Shown here: positions 5,675 to 14,616 of the stretch, piece after piece
Numbering within the stretch: the first letter of the stretch is position 1
Layout: every line of letters begins with the position of its first letter
Assembly: GCA_965218945.1 (NCBI GenBank)
Contig: OZ244718.1
Span: forward strand, 2,976,001 to 3,040,000
Direction of reading: 5' to 3'
DNA: 64,000 nucleotides
Source: DAOUJW01 sp965218945
Lineage (GTDB): Bacteria > Chloroflexota > Dehalococcoidia > Lucifugimonadales > UBA2985
The notes under the pieces: model-generated
What the model was told of the DNA's origin: nothing
What the model saw: only the letters and a program-made list of their open reading frames with translations
The model's database searches: none
Translations under genes and position numbers: made by a program

Positions 5675-8617
5675 TTACGCCCCGGCCTCCACCTTGACCT
5701 TGGCTTTCGCTCTGCTCTTGGTCTTCCCTTTTGGCTTCACTTTGCCGTTGGGCTTTGCGCCGTTCTCCCTATCCAGAACGCTGCGCAGGTAGTAGCCTGT
5801 GTGGGACCCCTCCGTCACTGCCACATCCTCCGGGGTTCCGGTGGCGATGACGTTCCCGCCCTTGTCCCCCGCGCCCGGCCCCAGGTCCACAATCCAGTCG
5901 GCGTTCTTAATCAGGTCCAGGTGGTGCTCAATGAGGACGACAGTGTTCCCGGCGTCCACCAGCCGGTGCAGCACGCCCAGGAGAGCAGCGCAGTCCTGGA
6001 ATGACAGTCCGGTGGTGGGCTCGTCCAGGATGTACAGGGTCTTGCCGGTAGCGCGGCGCGACAATTCCGTCGCCAGCTTCACGCGCTGGGCCTCGCCGCC
6101 GCTGAGGGTCGTTGCCGGCTGCCCCAGGCGTATGTACCCCAACCCCACGTCCCGCAGGGTCTCCAGCTTGGTGCGCAACCGCGGGAAGTTGTAGAAGAAC
6201 TCCAGCGCCTCTGAGACCGTCATGTCCAGCACTTCTGAGATGTTCTTGTCCTTGAGGGTTATCTCCAGGGCCTCCCGGTTGTATCGCTGACCCTGGCACA
6301 CCTCGCAGGGCATGGTGACGTTGGGGAGGAACTGCATCTCGATCTGAATGTAGCCTCCGCCGGCGCACGCCTCGCACCGGCCGCCCTTGACGTTGAAGGA
6401 GAACCGGCCGGGGGCGTAGCCCCGCACCCTGGACTCCGGCACAGCGGCGAAGAGCTCCCGTATGGGCGTGAACGCGCCGGTGTATGTGGCCGGATTGCTC
6501 CGTGGAGTGCGGCCGATGGGCGACTGGTCTATGTTCACGACCTTGTCGATGTTCTCAATGCCGTTGACGGAGTCGCATTCGCCGGGCTTGTCGCGAGCGC
6601 CGTAGAGCATCTGGGCAAGCCTCTTGTAGAGCACTTCGTAGATGAGGCTGCTCTTGCCGGAGCCCGAGACACCCGTTATGCAAACGAGCATCCCCATCGG
6701 AATGGACAGGTCGACGTCCTTCAGGTTGTTCTCCCTGGCCCCCTTGACCGCCAGTTCGCCGCCGTTGCCCGGACGACGCTCCTCCGGCATGGGTATCTTG
6801 CGCCGGCTGCTCAGGTACTGGCCCGTGATGGAATCCGGGTGCTCGGACACTTCCTCGACGGTGCCGGTGGCGACGATGTGGCCGCCGTGCTCACCCGCGC
6901 CCGGGCCCAGGTCGATTATGTGGTCCGCAGAGCGCATGATGGCCTCGTCGTGCTCCACGATGATGACGGTATTGCCCAGGTCACGCAGACGCTTGAGGGT
7001 ATCTATGAGCAGGTGGTCGTCCACCGGGTGAAGGCCGACGCTGGGCTCGTCGCACACGTAGAGGACGCCCATGAGGCCCGACCCTATCTGGGTAGCCAGC
7101 CGGATGCGCTGCGCCTCGCCGCCGCTCAGGGTCGAGGCCGTGCGATCCAGGGTGAGATAGTCCAGTCCGACGTCCTTCAGGAACTTCAGGCGCGCCTGGA
7201 TCTCCTTCAGGATCTGCCTGGCTATGGTCTGCTCGCGGACGTTCAGCGGCGACTCCTCGCCTTCGCCTTCCAGCCAGTCCAACCACTCCATCGACTGCCC
7301 GATGGTCGCGGAGGTCATCTCGATGATGTTCTTGCCGGCCACGGTCACCGCCAAGGACTGGGGCTTGAGACGCTGCCCGTCGCAGGCGGGGCACGGCCGC
7401 TGGGCCATGTATCGCTCAATCTCCTGGCGGATGTAGTCCGACCCCGTCTCCCGGTAGCGGCGTTCCAGGTTGGGGATGACCCCCTCAAATGTGGTGTCCC
7501 AGGAGTAGACCCGCCCCCTGTGAGTGCGATGGCGCATCTCCACCACCTTGCCCTTGTTGCCGTACAGCACCAGGTCGATGTGCTCCTTATTCAGGTCGCG
7601 CACCTTGTCCTTGGTGGAGAACCCGTGCGCCTGGGACAGGGAGTCAAGGAGGCTGGCGTACCAGGGACTGGAGGAGCCGGACCTGCTCCAGGGCACGACT
7701 GCTCCGCCTCCCAAGGCGAGGTCCTTGTTGGGGATAATCAGCTCCGGGTCGATCTCCAGCTTGAAGCCCAGGCCCGTGCAGGTTGGACAGGCGCCGTGGG
7801 GGCTGTTGAAGGAGAATGTGCGAGGCTCAATCTCGCCCAGGCTCACGCCGCAGTGGACGCAGGCGAAGCGCTCAGAGAATAGCAGCTCTTCCCCGTCAAC
7901 AACAGAGACCTGCACCACGCCGCTGCCCAAGTTGATGGATTGCTCCACGGAGTCGGTGAAACGGTTGACGTCGGCGTCGGCGTTCACTACCAGACGGTCA
8001 ACCACCACCTCTATTGTGTGCCACTTCTGGCGGTCCAGGACAATGTCCTCCGAGAGATCCCGTATCTCGCCGTTGACACGCACCCTGACGTAGCCGGCGT
8101 TGCGTGCCTCCTCAAAGACGTCCTTGTGTTCCCCCTTGCGATGGATCACCAGGGGCGCCATGACCATGATGCGGCTGTCGAGAGGCAGGCTCATGATGGC
8201 GTCCACTATCTGCTGAACCGTCTGACGCTCGACCGGCCTGCCGCACTGGTGGCAGTGGGGTCGGCCCGCGCGGGCGTAAAGGAGGCGCAGGTAGTCGTAT
8301 ATCTCCGTGACGGTTCCCACGGTGGAGCGCGGGTTGTGTGAGACGCCCTTCTGGTCGATGGATATAGCCGGAGAGAGGCCCTCGATGTACTCCACGTCCG
8401 GCTTCTCCATACGACCCAGGAACTGGCGCGCGTAGGCGGAGAGGGACTCCACGTAGCGGCGCTGCCCCTCGGCGTAAATGGTGTCGAAGGCCAGGGAGCT
8501 TTTGCCTGAGCCAGACACCCCGGTTATGACCACTAGCTGGTTCCGGGGTATGGTGACGTCGATGTTCTTGAGGTTGTGCTCCCTGGCGCCCTTAACTACG
8601 ATGCTGTCTTGAGACAT
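5675..8617 (-). CDS. uvrA: Excinuclease ABC subunit A
   Basis: 980-residue UvrA, the damage-sensing ATPase of nucleotide excision repair. Two ABC ATPase halves are visible. The first has GVSGSGKSSLAFDT near the N-terminus and LSGGEAQRIRLA; the second has GVSGSGKSSLIYEV, LSGGEAQRVKLA and ILDEPTTGL. Zinc-binding cysteine sets occur (CHQCG, CVHCG...CPTC, CPACDG, CEACAGG...CEVC). Start ATG 8617 (MSQDSIVVKG) is preferred over the upstream ATG at 8668 because UvrA homology begins there. The C-terminal ~24 residues form a Lys/Ala tail (KAKVKVEAGA) longer than in most UvrA proteins. A broken copy of the 3' end lies downstream at 4504-4821. Confidence 0.97.
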   Translation of the reverse strand: MSQDSIVVKGAREHNLKNIDVTIPRNQLVVITGVSGSGKSSLAFDTIYAEGQRRYVESLSAYARQFLGRMEKPDVEYIEGLSPAISIDQKGVSHNPRSTVGTVTEIYDYLRLLYARAGRPHCHQCGRPVERQTVQQIVDAIMSLPLDSRIMVMAPLVIHRKGEHKDVFEEARNAGYVRVRVNGEIRDLSEDIVLDRQKWHTIEVVVDRLVVNADADVNRFTDSVEQSINLGSGVVQVSVVDGEELLFSERFACVHCGVSLGEIEPRTFSFNSPHGACPTCTGLGFKLEIDPELIIPNKDLALGGGAVVPWSRSGSSSPWYASLLDSLSQAHGFSTKDKVRDLNKEHIDLVLYGNKGKVVEMRHRTHRGRVYSWDTTFEGVIPNLERRYRETGSDYIRQEIERYMAQRPCPACDGQRLKPQSLAVTVAGKNIIEMTSATIGQSMEWLDWLEGEGEESPLNVREQTIARQILKEIQARLKFLKDVGLDYLTLDRTASTLSGGEAQRIRLATQIGSGLMGVLYVCDEPSVGLHPVDDHLLIDTLKRLRDLGNTVIIVEHDEAIMRSADHIIDLGPGAGEHGGHIVATGTVEEVSEHPDSITGQYLSSRRKIPMPEERRPGNGGELAVKGARENNLKDVDLSIPMGMLVCITGVSGSGKSSLIYEVLYKRLAQMLYGARDKPGECDSVNGIENIDKVVNIDQSPIGRTPRSNPATYTGAFTPIRELFAAVPESRVRGYAPGRFSFNVKGGRCEACAGGGYIQIEMQFLPNVTMPCEVCQGQRYNREALEITLKDKNISEVLDMTVSEALEFFYNFPRLRTKLETLRDVGLGYIRLGQPATTLSGGEAQRVKLATELSRRATGKTLYILDEPTTGLSFQDCAALLGVLHRLVDAGNTVVLIEHHLDLIKNADWIVDLGPGAGDKGGNVIATGTPEDVAVTEGSHTGYYLRSVLDRENGAKPNGKVKPKGKTKSRAKAKVKVEAGA

Positions 8618-9072
8618 ACAGGCCTTCTGTTCGCAAGCGTTCCGATGGACTAAGGGCCATTTTACCACTGCGGAGGGTAGTTGGGGGAGGAATATCTACG
8701 CGCTACCGGAGAGACTTTGCCACACCTCTCTAAGTGTAGAGTGCTTCTGATACTCGGGTCTGTTTGGCCCCTTCAGATAAAGGACGAAGTAGCGGGGTCT
8801 ATTCGACGATGAAATCTCAGCCTGAATTGCGTCGAGCTTGGTCACCAGCAGAAGCAGTATTTCCTTAAGGCTTATTACATTTCGTCTCAGAGAGGAACGT
8901 CGCCGCCGTCCGTGCGAGAGACCGCGCAAGAAAACTATGCTGATGCCGGCTTCTCGTATTGCAGCTTCATGCTCCACCCTGGCTCGGTCGTCCTTGGTGA
9001 TCCAAGTTTGACCCTTTCTCCCCATTTCTGATATGAGGACTTCATCTGGTAGCCCTCTTGCTCCTACTTCTA

Positions 9073-10237
9073 GTGTGGTGTAACCAAAGTTAGTCGCATG
9101 TTTGCCGGCTATGGTGTATCCTCCTGATTACCTGGCCAAAGGAGGATGAATATGGGCAGAGGCAGACCAATGGCGCCTTTGGCCCTGGACGGCGCCGAAC
9201 GGGAAACCTTGGAACAATGGACCCGCCGGCCCAAAACGGCCCAGGCGTTGGCCCTGCGGTCCAGAATTGTTCTGGCCTGTGCCGATGGCCGGAGCAACAC
9301 TGCGGTGGCCGCCGAGTTGCGGGTATGCATTGACACGGTGGGCAAATGGCGGTCCCGGTTCTTGGAGCAACGGCTGGACGGCCTTTTGGACCAACCGCGC
9401 AGCGGTCGCCCCAGGATGATTGACGATGCCGACGTTGAGCGGGTGATTGCGTTGACCTTGGAGACCACCCCCAAGGACGCCACCCACTGGAGCACCCGGG
9501 CCATGGCCCGGCGTTCCGGTCTGAGCCACAACACGGTGAGTCGCATCTGGCGTGCCTTCGCGCTGCAACCTCACCGCACCGAGACCTTCAAGCTGTCGGC
9601 GGATCCCCTCTTCATTGAGAAGGTGCGGGATATTGTGGGGCTCTACCTCAACCCGCCGGACCGGGCGCTGGTCTTGTGCGTAGACGAGAAGTCCCAGATC
9701 CAAGCCCTGGACCGCACCAGACCGCTTTTGCCCCTGCGCCCGGGCCAGGCCGAACGGCGCACCCATGATTACGTGCGCCACGGTACCACGTCCCTGTTCG
9801 CCGCTTTGGACGCCAGGACCGGCCAGGTGATTGGCCAGTGCCACCGCCGCCACCGGGCCTTGGAGTTCCGCAAGTTTCTCGATGCCATCGAGTCCGCGGT
9901 GCCCGCCGAGTTGGACGTGCACCTGATTGCCGACAACTACGCCACCCACAAGACGGCGCTGATCCGGAACTGGTTCGCCAAGCGGCCCCGCTTCCATATT
10001 CATTTCACGCCCACCAGCGCCTCCTGGCTGAACCTAGTGGAGCGCTGGTTCGGTCTGCTCACCGAAAAGCAGTTGCGCCGGGGAGTGCATCAGAGCAGCG
10101 CCGAACTGGAGGCTGCCATCTACCGCTACCTGGACGTCACCAACGAAGACCCCAAGCCCTTGGTATGGACCAAGACCGCTGACCAAATCCTAGCAAGTGT
10201 GGCCCGCTTTTGCCAGCGTACTTTGGATACAGGGCAC
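9073..10237 (+). mobile_element. IS630-family insertion sequence, complete, with TA duplication
   Basis: About 1165 bp. The ends are imperfect inverted repeats: GTGTGGTGTAACCAAAGT on the left (from 9073), and the reverse complement of the right end reads GTGCCCTGTATCCAAAGT (to 10237). The dinucleotide TA is present on both sides (9071-9072 and 10238-10239), the target duplication expected of the IS630/Tc1 group. It carries one transposase gene on the plus strand and lies inside a minus-strand toxin gene. No second copy was seen in the window. Confidence 0.9.
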
Positions 10238-10240
10238 TAG
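9152..10240 (+). CDS. IS630-family DDE transposase
   Basis: About 362-residue transposase. The N-terminal helix-turn-helix region (NTAVAAELRVCIDTVGKWRSRF) and a second HTH (ATHWSTRAMARRSGLSHNTVSRIW) precede the catalytic domain. The DDE residues are visible in LCVDEKSQI, LIADNYATHKT and SWLNLVERWFG. ATG 9152 is preferred to ATG 9146 because GGAGG ends directly at 9145, giving a 6-nt spacing only for the second ATG. The stop codon TAG (10238-10240) is made of the target TA plus the next host base, so the element borrows its stop from the insertion site. The frame is intact and the gene may be active. Confidence 0.92.
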   Translation: MGRGRPMAPLALDGAERETLEQWTRRPKTAQALALRSRIVLACADGRSNTAVAAELRVCIDTVGKWRSRFLEQRLDGLLDQPRSGRPRMIDDADVERVIALTLETTPKDATHWSTRAMARRSGLSHNTVSRIWRAFALQPHRTETFKLSADPLFIEKVRDIVGLYLNPPDRALVLCVDEKSQIQALDRTRPLLPLRPGQAERRTHDYVRHGTTSLFAALDARTGQVIGQCHRRHRALEFRKFLDAIESAVPAELDVHLIADNYATHKTALIRNWFAKRPRFHIHFTPTSASWLNLVERWFGLLTEKQLRRGVHQSSAELEAAIYRYLDVTNEDPKPLVWTKTADQILASVARFCQRTLDTGH

Positions 10241-10310
10241 GGAGAACTCTACATGCGCCAGCACCTCCCCGATCTTGGGGGGAAGTCCTTCATCATAGTA
10301 GAAGAAAGAG

Positions 10311-11039
10311 CTAGTCTGCTCCGTTGTACCCAAGGTTGCGTTCCCAGGTAAGGGCAGCCTCTATCTTGTCGACAGGCAGCCCGTAGGCTTCCGCAATCCG
10401 CTCCGCTGGGTCGCCTGCAGCGTGCAAGGCCCACAGGGTCTGTGTGGCTATTCGAGTTCCGCTCAGACAGGGCTCTCCAAGAGATATCTTGGGGTCTAAG
10501 ACAATGCCTACTTCCGGCTCCCATGACACCGCCTGCTCATCTTCGTCGAACGCGAGCCGGTGGATTGGCCCAATGTAAAGTTCCATGAAATCAAGAGCGG
10601 CTTGCCAGTTCTTGTACCTGTCCAGTTTTACGGGAAGGTCATTCTCTCTGATGTAGATACCGAGTCCTGAAATCCAAATGGGCTCCATTGCAAAGGGGTG
10701 AGTCCATCCTCGTTTTTCTTGTAACGCCTTGTGGACTGTGCGGATCTCGGCGGATGATATTCCGTGTGCGCGGAACACGGAGATCATCCTCAAGCTAACA
10801 AGATCCAGAAACGTAAGCGCTACCTCTTTGCCCCTGAGGCCAGCTAGATAGTCGCCCGCCATACCGTCCCTGATCCACCGGTAGATGTGGCGGGAGTTTA
10901 TGCGGTCAAGGGTGTTTCGGGGTCGCCCTGAATCGGCCGGGCGCTTGGCGGGGTGGGTAGCCTGAATAAGAGCAGCCGCATCGGCCACTGGGTAAACACC
11001 CGCTAGGGCTGGCCTCTCTCTCGCAACAATTGTGGTCAC
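10311..11039 (-). CDS. DUF433 antitoxin-like protein with N-terminal DNA-binding region
   Basis: 242 residues. The C-terminal ~60 residues (IVLDPKISLGEPCLSGTRI...AEAYGLPVDKIEAALTW) match the DUF433 (COG2442) fold that pairs with DUF5615 PIN-like toxins. The middle and N-terminal parts resemble a MerR-like HTH plus a linker (RINSRHIYRWIRDG; VALTFLDLVSLRMI). The start is GTG 11039 with GGGAGGTGA upstream. Its 3' end overlaps the TTG start of the split toxin gene by about 20 bp. It is a paralogue of the gene at 13924-14616. With the toxin broken, this gene is probably an orphan antitoxin or repressor. Confidence 0.75.
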   Translation of the reverse strand: MTTIVARERPALAGVYPVADAAALIQATHPAKRPADSGRPRNTLDRINSRHIYRWIRDGMAGDYLAGLRGKEVALTFLDLVSLRMISVFRAHGISSAEIRTVHKALQEKRGWTHPFAMEPIWISGLGIYIRENDLPVKLDRYKNWQAALDFMELYIGPIHRLAFDEDEQAVSWEPEVGIVLDPKISLGEPCLSGTRIATQTLWALHAAGDPAERIAEAYGLPVDKIEAALTWERNLGYNGAD

Positions 11040-11145
11040 AGGTCACCTCCCCTCCTCACTTGTGTCGTCCTTTTCCGAGGACTCCCTTCCCAGCAAATGG
11101 CATCTTGATTCTATCGTGAATATAGTATATCAAAACCCACTACCC

Positions 11146-11445
11146 CTAACCTCCCCCTCTCCCATCCTTTTCATCCAACGCCTCCTTCAGCGCCTCAACC
11201 TCTCGTTGCAGGCTGCGTTGTCTCTGGGACAGGAAGTAGACGTACACAAAGAAGCCGACCCAGGTCACAGTGTAGGCGGCAAAGAGGTAGGGCAGGTTGG
11301 CCTCCGGGCCTCTGTCCTCCGATGTTTCGGCGCTGGTTTGCTCCGGTGTGGCCTGCTGGGCCAGCGCGGCATCGCCGTCGAGGGTGAGGACGACGACCGA
11401 CAAGACTACCAACGCTATCAGCATCCTGGAGAGTGTAATTTTCAT
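11146..11445 (-). CDS. ccmD: CcmD-like cytochrome c maturation protein
   Basis: 99-residue protein with an N-terminal signal or anchor (residues 4-25, ending DAALAQ) and a second membrane helix in NLPYLFAAYTVTWVGFFVYV followed by a basic, Gln-rich coiled segment (SQRQRSLQREVEALKEAL). That order is the CcmD signature; CcmD helps release holo-CcmE from CcmABC. Start ATG 11445 (MKITLSRM) is preferred to the longer frame from 11556, which overlaps ccmC. It lies 25 bp downstream of ccmC. It is longer than typical CcmD (~50-70 aa) because of the extra N-terminal signal-like helix. Confidence 0.75.
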   Translation of the reverse strand: MKITLSRMLIALVVLSVVVLTLDGDAALAQQATPEQTSAETSEDRGPEANLPYLFAAYTVTWVGFFVYVYFLSQRQRSLQREVEALKEALDEKDGRGGG

Positions 11446-11470
11446 ATCGCCTCCTGTTTGGGAACGACTG

Positions 11471-12166
11471 CTATATTGGTTCGGCGATGCTTCGAATCGC
11501 TTCAAACTCCTCCTCGCTCCGGCGCAGCGCCTGCCGGTCCATGAGCAGGTACGCAAAGAGGAGGGTGAAGGCCACGGTGCAGGCCATCAGCACCATTCGC
11601 ATAGAGGGTTCCAGGCTTCCCGTGGCCGCTGTGCCGACGACGTTCGGGTGGACCGTGCGCCACCAGACCACGGACAGGTAGATGATGGGCACGTCGATGA
11701 AGCCTATTATCCCAAGGATGGCGGCGAAGCGTGCGCCCTGGTCTCCCTTGGGCGAGTAGGCCCGCAGCATCAGGTAGGCGACGTATATGAGCCACAGTAT
11801 GAGGGACGTGGTGAGCTTGGGGTCCCACGTCCACCAGACGCCCCAGACCGGCTTGGCCCACAGGACGCCGGTGATGAGCATGAGGGTGGTGAACACCACG
11901 CCTATCTCCGCCGAAGTGTACGCCAGGCGGTCCATTTTCTGGGAGCGCTTCCACAGATAGCCTACGCTGCCCACCAGCACCCAGAAGAAGGCGAAGAATC
12001 CCACCCATGCCATCGAAACGTGGAAGTAGAAGATGCGCTGGGAGATGCCCAGGTTCCTCTCCGTGGGCACCCACAGGAACACCAGGTAGAGGACTCCCAC
12101 CATCGAGGCTCCGCTGAGCAGCAGCAAGGCGTTTCTTGCGAGGCTGTTTGTGGTTGTCATTTTCAC
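11471..12166 (-). CDS. ccmC: Heme exporter/handling protein CcmC
   Basis: 231-residue, six-helix membrane protein of the CcmC family that loads heme onto CcmE in cytochrome c maturation. The tryptophan-rich heme motif is visible as WGVWWTWDPKLT (about residues 108-119), with conserved His in RIFYFHVSMAWVG and later TVHPNV. The start ATG overlaps ccmB by 4 bp. The short charged C-terminus (DRQALRRSEEEFEA) is cytoplasmic. No ccmE, ccmF, ccmG or ccmH is in the window, so those must lie elsewhere. Confidence 0.93.
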   Translation of the reverse strand: MKMTTTNSLARNALLLLSGASMVGVLYLVFLWVPTERNLGISQRIFYFHVSMAWVGFFAFFWVLVGSVGYLWKRSQKMDRLAYTSAEIGVVFTTLMLITGVLWAKPVWGVWWTWDPKLTTSLILWLIYVAYLMLRAYSPKGDQGARFAAILGIIGFIDVPIIYLSVVWWRTVHPNVVGTAATGSLEPSMRMVLMACTVAFTLLFAYLLMDRQALRRSEEEFEAIRSIAEPI

Positions 12167-12837
12167 TCCTGTATAACTTGCTCAAAGGCTAGGGCGCAGA
12201 AGACCAGGGCCAGAAGGTCGAATATGGCGATGAGCTGCACCCACCTGACTATGTCCCCCCAGGGCCTGCCCTCCAGCACGCTGCCGGAGGCCACGACAGA
12301 CCCTATCACTACAGGCACGACTATGGGAAGGAAGAGCATCGGCAGCATTATCTCCCTTGACCTGGTGTTGACGGCAATGGCCGAGAACAAGGTGCCCACC
12401 GACACGAAACCCAGTGTGGCCAGCAGGATTATCAGCAGCAATGCGGGCTGGAACGGGGAGATGTTGAACAGCACGGCAAAGACGGGAAGCAGAATAGCCT
12501 CCGCCACCAGCATGAATGCTAGGCTGCCCAGCATCTTGCCCACATACATCGCCTCCCTGCTGGTTGGAGTTATGAGCAGGCCCTCCAAGTTGCCCATGTC
12601 CTTCTCCAATGCAAAGGTGCGTGTGAGGCCCAGGACGCCGGCGAAGGTGAAGGACACCCACAGCACCCCGGGGGCGATGATTGGCGTCAGCCGCGGCGAT
12701 GAGTTCAGTGCGAAGTTGAGGATTACAAGCGAGAGGATGGAGAAGGCCAGGATAGCTGTGACTATGTCCTTGGCGCGCAGTTCCGTCAGAACGTCCTTCC
12801 ACACCATCGTCATAACGGTAGTCCAGAACCCCGTCAC
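12163..12837 (-). CDS. ccmB: Heme ABC exporter permease CcmB
   Basis: 224-residue membrane permease with six predicted helices, partner of CcmA and CcmC. The family signature FTFAGVLGLTRTFALEKDMGNLEGLLITP (about residues 63-91) is clear. It overlaps ccmA at its start and ccmC at its end by 4 bp each (ATGA), so the operon is tightly coupled. Length and helix layout are normal for the family. Confidence 0.93.
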   Translation of the reverse strand: MTGFWTTVMTMVWKDVLTELRAKDIVTAILAFSILSLVILNFALNSSPRLTPIIAPGVLWVSFTFAGVLGLTRTFALEKDMGNLEGLLITPTSREAMYVGKMLGSLAFMLVAEAILLPVFAVLFNISPFQPALLLIILLATLGFVSVGTLFSAIAVNTRSREIMLPMLFLPIVVPVVIGSVVASGSVLEGRPWGDIVRWVQLIAIFDLLALVFCALAFEQVIQE

Positions 12838-13583
12838 TGGACTGCCTGCGTGAAGCGGCCATAAGCGCCCCTGAACGTCGCTTCGTCCAAAAGGGCTCGC
12901 TCCTCCTGGTAGGCAATCTTACCTCCGGTGAGGATGGCCACGCGGTTCCCCAGCGCGAGGCCCCGCTCCAGGCTGTGGGTAGCCATCAGCACCGTGCGGC
13001 GTCCCCGCTCTCCGGACGTGACCATCTCGCTCAGCATACCGAGAGCCTCCTGGTCAAGGCCAGTCTCAGGCTCATCCAGCAGCAGTATCGGCGGATCGTG
13101 CAGTATGGCCCTTGCCAGGGAGGCGCGCTTCTGCATCCCGTGGGAGAGGACACTTACCCTGCGCTCCAGGTGTGGGACAAGGCCAACCAACCCGGCGGCT
13201 CTATCGATCCGTTCCTCCAGCCCCTTCAGCCCGAACATCCTCCCGTGGAACCGCAGGTTCTCGCGGGCCGTCAGATCTCCGTACATAAGGGGTTGATGCG
13301 TCACCACTCCTATGTTCCTCCTGATGGCAGTCGGGTCCTTCTTCAGGTCGAAGCCGGCGACAGTGACGTCGCCCCGATCCGGGCGGGACATGGTTGCCAG
13401 GACTTTTATGAGGGTTGTCTTCCCGGAGCCGTTGGGGCCAAAGACGATGAGAAAGTCGCCCCAAGGCAGGCTGAGGTCCAGGTCCCTGAGCACTGCCTGA
13501 GGCCCATAGGTCTTGCTCAGCCCCCTTACGTGTATGGCAAGGGACCCATAGTCGTCCGCCTCTACCATACTGCTTCCCGACAA
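12834..13583 (-). CDS. ccmA: Heme ABC exporter ATP-binding protein CcmA
   Basis: 249-residue ABC ATPase. Walker A is GPNGSGKTTLIK, the signature is LSHGMQKRASLARAIL and Walker B is ILLLDEPETGLD, followed by the switch His in MATHSLERG. It powers release of heme-loaded CcmE. The start is either ATG 13583 or ATG 13568 (MVEADD); neither has a strong ribosome site. It heads the ccmABCD run on the minus strand, and an AT-rich stretch at 13625-13645 is the likely promoter area. Confidence 0.92.
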   Translation of the reverse strand: MSGSSMVEADDYGSLAIHVRGLSKTYGPQAVLRDLDLSLPWGDFLIVFGPNGSGKTTLIKVLATMSRPDRGDVTVAGFDLKKDPTAIRRNIGVVTHQPLMYGDLTARENLRFHGRMFGLKGLEERIDRAAGLVGLVPHLERRVSVLSHGMQKRASLARAILHDPPILLLDEPETGLDQEALGMLSEMVTSGERGRRTVLMATHSLERGLALGNRVAILTGGKIAYQEERALLDEATFRGAYGRFTQAVQ

Positions 13584-13923
13584 AGTCCGCTTTCTTGGCC
13601 CACCCGTCGGCCCCTTCCTTAGGTTCTACATAATATATCACTTGTGAATTTACGCGCAAGCGCGGAGTGCCCCACGCCGATCTCGCTTGCCATTCGTTCC
13701 TGCATCTCCGCAATGGCAATTAAATGCGTCGCACACCCACATGTCTGTGATACGACAAAGGCACCGGCTCCACTTGCTGTAGGAAGCTACAGGGACCGAA
13801 TTTTCTTCTTCAAAGGACATAAGGTGAAGCAATATGCTAGTATTGCGGTGAGTACCACTGCACTCACCCTCTACTGGAATCTGACATTCTACAGGGTTCT
13901 AGCACTATGGAGGTCACTTCGTC
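13584..13923. other. Intergenic region between ccmA and the second toxin-antitoxin pair
   Basis: 340 bp between divergent genes. It is less GC-rich than its surroundings, with an AT-rich patch near 13628-13645 that may hold the ccmA promoter. No convincing gene, RNA or repeat was seen. Confidence 0.5.
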
Positions 13924-14616
13924 ATGTTGCCAGTGACCAACGGCCACGAGTCCCCTAACGGCTGGCGTACTGAGCCAATGTACAGCTTTAGCGAGGCCGC
14001 GCGCCTAGCTAATGTCTCTACCAGCACGGTCAGAAACTGGCTCTTCGGATATACCGCTAGAGGCCGGGAAGTTCCACCCTTGTTTCAATCTGACAATGGT
14101 CATATGGTCTCCTTTCTTCAAATGATCGAGATCATGATTGCCGGAAGATTTCGAAAGAGCGCATCGAGAAAGAGCATCCCTTTCAACACAGTAAGAGACG
14201 CTTATGTGAAGGCACAAGAACACTGGGGCATACAGTACCCGTTTGCCCACTTGAGGCTGGAGGGAATTGGGGGTCATATTGTTCATTTTCTCAGCGAAGG
14301 GGCTGTCAGCTACCAAGCCCTAGACTCTCCAGAACAATGGACGTTGCCAGGGCTAATGCGCGACACGATAGACCAAATTGAGTACGAACAAGAGCTAGCA
14401 ATTAGGTGGTTCCCGATTGGCAAGACGGTGCCGATTGTCGTTGATCCTAGACTAAGCACCGGACTACCAGTAATTCAGGGACGCGGAGTGACAGTCGACG
14501 CGATTCGCAAGCGATTTAAGGCCGGCCTGCGCATTGAGTTCATTGCGAAAGACTTTGAAATGGACACTAGTCTGGTTGAGACAGCCTTACAATATTGGGA
14601 GAGGGTCGCTGCTTGA
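13924..14616 (+). CDS. DUF433 antitoxin-like protein with N-terminal HTH
   Basis: 230 residues. The N-terminal MerR-like helix-turn-helix is YSFSEAARLANVSTSTVRNW (about 19-38). The C-terminal DUF433 domain reads VPIVVDPRLSTGLPVIQGRGVTVDAI...AKDFEMDTSLVETALQYW. ATG 13924 or ATG 13978 could start it. Its stop overlaps the next gene by 4 bp (TTGA), the arrangement of coupled antitoxin-toxin pairs. It is paralogous to 10311-11039, and both are larger than the usual DUF433 antitoxin because of the added DNA-binding part, suggesting autoregulation. It has lower GC than the flanking housekeeping genes. Confidence 0.75.
   Translation: MLPVTNGHESPNGWRTEPMYSFSEAARLANVSTSTVRNWLFGYTARGREVPPLFQSDNGHMVSFLQMIEIMIAGRFRKSASRKSIPFNTVRDAYVKAQEHWGIQYPFAHLRLEGIGGHIVHFLSEGAVSYQALDSPEQWTLPGLMRDTIDQIEYEQELAIRWFPIGKTVPIVVDPRLSTGLPVIQGRGVTVDAIRKRFKAGLRIEFIAKDFEMDTSLVETALQYWERVAA

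Larger units (their letters stand above)
8696..10333 (-). pseudogene. PIN-like (DUF5615-type) toxin gene split by an IS630 element
   Basis: The two halves of one reading frame flank the insertion sequence. The 5' half reads from a TTG at 10333 through FFYYDEGLPPKIGEVLAHVE to 10240; the 3' half reads from 9072 down through LEVGARGLPDEVLISEMG, then GQTWITKDDRAR, to the stop at 8696. Joining the flanks at the single target TA keeps the frame exactly (...VEFS-LEVGARG...). The result is a roughly 155-residue protein with the DEG/LPPK and TKDD motifs typical of DUF5615 (COG4634) PIN-like toxins. Its DUF433 partner lies directly upstream and overlaps it. The present allele should be inactive, although an ATG at 9025 leaves a 109-codon C-terminal frame open. 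Confidence 0.85.

Noticed and set aside
6839..7882. 347-codon open frame antisense to uvrA
   Set aside because: A shadow of the high-GC uvrA gene; composition is His/Val/Gln-biased as expected for the complement.
11297..12853. 518-codon open frame antisense to ccmBCD
   Set aside because: The ccm genes on the other strand have full motif support; this frame has none.
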